Positions 7,484 to 9,734 of a stretch of 9,734 bases of DNA are shown piece by piece. Under the pieces are notes generated by a model. The model ran no database searches, had not been told where the DNA came from, and saw only the letters and a program-made list of their open reading frames with translations. The stretch's first letter is position 1. Every line of letters starts with the position of its first letter. The position numbers and the translations under genes were made by a program. Source of the DNA: an uncultured Eubacteriales bacterium (GTDB lineage: Bacteria > Bacillota > Clostridia > Lachnospirales > Lachnospiraceae); contig UQVN01000118.1 of the NCBI GenBank assembly GCA_900544525.1, positions 1 to 9,734 of the forward strand, written 5' to 3'.

Positions 7484-7562
7484 ATTTCATCAAATTTCAT
7501 TGTTCGTAAATATTCCATTCCATTATAACAGTGTTTTTAGAAAAAACAAAGGGATTTCATCA
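7484..7562. repeat. Direct repeats bracketing the operon promoter
   Basis: The nonamer ATTTCATCA occurs at 7484-7492 and again at 7554-7562, one copy on each side of the operon promoter and 70 bp apart. A third, shorter copy (ATTTCAT) is at 7494-7500, exactly 10 bp from the first, about one helical turn. The arrangement would suit a protein-binding operator, but in such AT-rich DNA it may also be chance. Confidence 0.35.
7522..7549 (-). promoter_or_regulatory. Sigma-A-type promoter of the four-gene operon
   Basis: On the minus strand a perfect TATAAT (7522-7527) is preceded by TGT, giving an extended -10. The best -35 is TTGTTT (7544-7549) with a 16-nt spacer; TTTGTT with 17 nt is equivalent. 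Transcription would begin around 7515, giving a short leader of about 50 nt with no room for a riboswitch. This is the only clear promoter before the four genes. Confidence 0.75.
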
Positions 7563-7606
7563 GGAGAGAAAAAAGGTGCTAATCAACAATTATATTTTTT
7601 ATTTCC

Positions 7607-7636
7607 TTGTCCGAATGGAAGATCTTGTATTATAAT
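7607..7636 (+). promoter_or_regulatory. Sigma-A-type promoter of the CobD/HisC-like gene
   Basis: TTGTCC (7607-7612) and a perfect TATAAT (7631-7636) are separated by 18 nt. The -35 matches the consensus in four of six positions. The start of transcription would be near 7643, leaving a leader of about 43 nt with a modest ribosome site (AAAGAGG, 7669-7675). It diverges from the operon promoter; the two -35 elements are about 57 bp apart. Confidence 0.68.
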
Positions 7637-7685
7637 AGAACATAGCAAAAATAGTATTTTATTATAGAAAAGAGGTTTATTCATT

Positions 7686-8795
7686 ATGTTAACACCAAAA
7701 GAACACTTTCATGGAAGTGATCTAGAAAAAATTGAACAAATATATGATATTAAAAAAGAAGATATCACAAGTTTTGGGGCAAATGTCAATCCCCTCGGCA
7801 TTTCTCCATTAATGAAAAAAACATTAGCTGAAAATATTGATGTAGTTACTTCCTATCCCGATCGGGAATATACAAATCTTAGAAAAGCGATTGGTACTTA
7901 TGTTGGGGCAGACTATCGTTCTATTCTCGTTGGAAATGGAGCGACTGAACTGATTTCTTTATTTATCCAACTCCATCATCCAAAAAAAGCCCTTCTTCTT
8001 GCTCCTACTTATTCGGAATATGAACGCGAAATTCATCTAGCTGGTGGAGAATGTTTTTTTCATTTCTTAAAAGAAGAAAATCAATTTGAGTTATGTATGG
8101 AAGAATTAAAAGAGACGCTGAAAAAAGGCTTTGACCTTTTCATTATTTGCAATCCAAATAATCCAACTTCTACTGCTCTTTCTTCCAACACGATGAGAGA
8201 AATTCTTTCCTACTGTAAAGAAAAAAACATCTTTGTCATTGTAGATGAAACTTATGTGGAATTCGCACCAAATACAGAGGAAATCACCTCCGTCCCTCTT
8301 ACAAAAGAATTTGAAAACCTTGTTGTCCTTCGAGGAATTAGTAAATTTTTTGCTTCTCCTGGACTTCGCCTCGGTTATTCTATTTGTGGAAATCTTCCTC
8401 TTTTGGAAACGATGAAAAAAGAAAAAAATCCTTGGACGATCAATTCTCTCGCTTCTTTAGCTGGAGAAGTTATGTTTTCTGATATCGACTATATCAAGGC
8501 AACAAAAGAATTAATTTCTTCAGAGCGAAAGCGTGCTTGTGACCGCCTTTCTTCTATGCAAAACGTTTCTTATGTGAAACCAGCAGGAAACTTTATTTTA
8601 TGTAAAATATTGCGAGAAGATATTACCGCATCGGACTTATTTGATATTTGTATTCGCAAAGGTCTTATGATACGAGATTGCATTACTTTTGAAGGGCTTT
8701 CCCCTTATTATTTCCGTTTTTGTATGATGAACCCTGAAAAAAATAAGGAACTGTTGGATACCATTGAAGAAACATTAAACTCCCCACAAAAGTAA
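7686..8795 (+). CDS. PLP-dependent CobD/HisC-like aminotransferase-fold enzyme
   Basis: Fold-type I PLP enzyme of 369 residues, full length for the family and cytosolic. Visible signatures are NVNPLG (34-39) near the N-terminus, GNGATELI (83-90) at the phosphate-binding turn, Y109 and Y112, CNPNNPT (155-161) with the ring-contacting Asn, D187 in IVDETY, the Schiff-base lysine K220 in GISKFFASPGLRLGY with R228 for the cofactor phosphate, and R344 in YFRFCM for the substrate carboxylate. The opening HFHGSDLEKIE (7-17), PWTINSLASLAGEV (249-262) and the RDC...EGL segment (330-338) resemble CobD (L-threonine-O-3-phosphate decarboxylase, cobalamin side chain) more than histidinol-phosphate aminotransferase. 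However, no cobalamin or histidine gene is next to it. The substrate is therefore left open: CobD-like decarboxylase, HisC-type transaminase, or a related orphan. The ATG follows an AGAGG-type site by 10 nt, and the gene has its own promoter and terminator. Confidence 0.9.
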   Translation: MLTPKEHFHGSDLEKIEQIYDIKKEDITSFGANVNPLGISPLMKKTLAENIDVVTSYPDREYTNLRKAIGTYVGADYRSILVGNGATELISLFIQLHHPKKALLLAPTYSEYEREIHLAGGECFFHFLKEENQFELCMEELKETLKKGFDLFIICNPNNPTSTALSSNTMREILSYCKEKNIFVIVDETYVEFAPNTEEITSVPLTKEFENLVVLRGISKFFASPGLRLGYSICGNLPLLETMKKEKNPWTINSLASLAGEVMFSDIDYIKATKELISSERKRACDRLSSMQNVSYVKPAGNFILCKILREDITASDLFDICIRKGLMIRDCITFEGLSPYYFRFCMMNPEKNKELLDTIEETLNSPQK

Positions 8796-8803
8796 TCGGA
8801 ACA

Positions 8804-8847
8804 AAAAATACCGAGTAACACTATTTTTTGTGTTACTCGGTATTTTT
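8804..8847. terminator. Bidirectional terminator between convergent genes
   Basis: A perfect 18-bp inverted repeat (8804-8821 and 8830-8847) surrounds an 8-nt loop. Its core is a GC-containing 13-bp stem flanked by an A run on the left and a T run on the right, so RNA from either strand forms a hairpin followed by U residues. It lies 8 nt after the stop of the PLP enzyme and 43 nt after the stop of the YeiH-family gene, and serves both. Confidence 0.93.
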
Positions 8848-8890
8848 ATAGGAAAAGTCTATCTGATATGCTTTTTCTTTTCCGCATTTT

Positions 8891-9734
8891 TTAATAAATG
8901 CCAATCATATGTTGGAGTCCAAGGCTTACAAGGGCAATTCCAATCCAACAGCATAAGCCCATGAAAATTGGTTTTCCACCTGTTTTTACTAATTTTACAA
9001 TGTCTGTATTAAATCCAATGGCTCCCATTGCCATTACAATAAAGAATTTACTTAACTCTTTTAATGGCGCTGTCACTCCTGTTGGTAAAGAAAATACCGT
9101 TGTAACAACAGAAGCTAACACAAAAAATAAAATAAAAAATGGGAAGATTTTCTTTAAGCTAAAGGTAGCACCTGACTCCGTTCCTTCTTTTTTGGCCTTT
9201 CTCATCTGCATAAAAGCTAATACTAATGTAATTGGAATAATTGCTAATGTTCTTGTTAATTTAACAATGGTTGCCTGATCAAGAACTGCAGTTCCTGTTC
9301 CATGCATTCCATCCCAAGCAGATGCTGCTGCTGTTACTGAAGACGTATCATTTATAGCTGTTCCTGCAAAAATCCCAAATCCTTCGTTGCTTAATCCTAA
9401 CATAGCTCCAAGATGTGGAAAAATTAATGCAGCAATAATATTAAATAAAAAGATAACAGAAATGGCTTGTGCAATTTCTTCATCATCCGCATCAATGACT
9501 GGAGCAGTTGCTGCGATAGCAGAACCACCACAAATGCTAGAACCAACTCCAACTAATGTTGAAATTTTACTTGGAATATGCATTGCTTTGCATAACACAT
9601 AAGAAATAATAAGTGATGTAGCAATTGTGCAAATAATAATTGGTAACGATTCTTTTCCTTTTTCCAAAATATCGGTTAAATTCATTCCAAAGCCTAATAG
9701 GATAACGGCATATTGTAAAACTTTTTTTGATGTA
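8891..9734 (-). CDS. YeiH-family membrane transporter, 5' end outside the window
   Basis: Partial gene: 280 C-terminal residues and the stop are present, and the frame stays open through the right edge (visible start ...SKKVLQYAVILLGFGMNL). The Met at 9685 is internal because the sixteen codons before it continue the family sequence. It belongs to the YeiH/PSE family (Pfam Cons_hypoth698), polytopic inner-membrane proteins annotated as putative sulfate exporters. Family hallmarks are VGVGSSICGGSAIAA, about 46 residues into the Met-9685 numbering, and FAGTAINDTSSVTAAAS further on. About seven to eight hydrophobic segments can be counted in the visible part, with a basic cytoplasmic loop (MQMRKAKKEG) in the middle. 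Roughly the first 50-70 residues should lie beyond 9734. The substrate is not established for most members, so sulfate export should be taken as a label rather than a function. Its promoter is not in the window. Confidence 0.9.
   Translation of the reverse strand, partial: TSKKVLQYAVILLGFGMNLTDILEKGKESLPIIICTIATSLIISYVLCKAMHIPSKISTLVGVGSSICGGSAIAATAPVIDADDEEIAQAISVIFLFNIIAALIFPHLGAMLGLSNEGFGIFAGTAINDTSSVTAAASAWDGMHGTGTAVLDQATIVKLTRTLAIIPITLVLAFMQMRKAKKEGTESGATFSLKKIFPFFILFFVLASVVTTVFSLPTGVTAPLKELSKFFIVMAMGAIGFNTDIVKLVKTGGKPIFMGLCCWIGIALVSLGLQHMIGIY

Noticed and set aside
7467..7521. Possible riboswitch or attenuator leader ahead of the scaffold gene
   Set aside because: The leader is only about 50 nt and shows no stable stem or terminator-like structure.
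7446..7667. Plus-strand open frame of 73 codons across the divergent intergenic region
   Set aside because: It runs through both promoters and the start of the scaffold gene and has no ribosome site.
8898..9278. Plus-strand open frame of 126 codons opposite the YeiH-family gene
   Set aside because: The opposite strand carries clear family motifs and membrane segments; this frame has no promoter or ribosome site and resembles nothing I know.

Overview
The window is AT-rich chromosomal DNA of a low-GC Gram-positive anaerobe, most likely a Lachnospiraceae-type Clostridia. The basis is Firmicute-style Shine-Dalgarno sites and sigma-A promoters, a secreted 3D-domain wall protein, and above all an operon of DUF5717/DUF5716-type proteins that I know from memory mainly in that family. 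No rRNA, tRNA, CRISPR array, insertion sequence, phage gene or resistance gene is visible.

Layout. Positions 1-700 hold a small secreted 3D-domain protein on the minus strand, with its own promoter (620-648) and a downstream hairpin terminator (45-75). Positions 897-7549 hold one minus-strand transcription unit of four tightly packed genes. In transcription order they are a 1119-residue DUF5717-like scaffold (4107-7466), a 408-residue divergent Hsp70/actin-fold protein (2861-4087), a 280-residue TPR protein (2007-2849) and a 349-residue coiled-coil protein with two membrane segments (936-1985). The promoter is at 7522-7549 and the terminator at 897-934. A 219-bp divergent intergenic region separates this unit from a plus-strand CobD/HisC-like PLP enzyme (7686-8795). 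That gene converges on a YeiH-family membrane transporter (8891 to beyond the right edge), and a perfect two-way terminator lies between them.

How the genes may work together. The four-gene operon is the point of interest. Its members have spacings of 11-21 bp and combine an Hsp70-like protein, a very large beta/helical scaffold, a TPR adaptor and a membrane-anchored coiled coil. This looks like a cytoplasmic complex tethered to the membrane, of unknown function. The Hsp70-like member has lost the recognisable phosphate-binding signatures of active Hsp70s, so it may be a structural or pseudo-enzyme member. The 3D protein, the PLP enzyme and the transporter look like ordinary, separately transcribed genes. 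All domain assignments are by eye and memory; no search was run.
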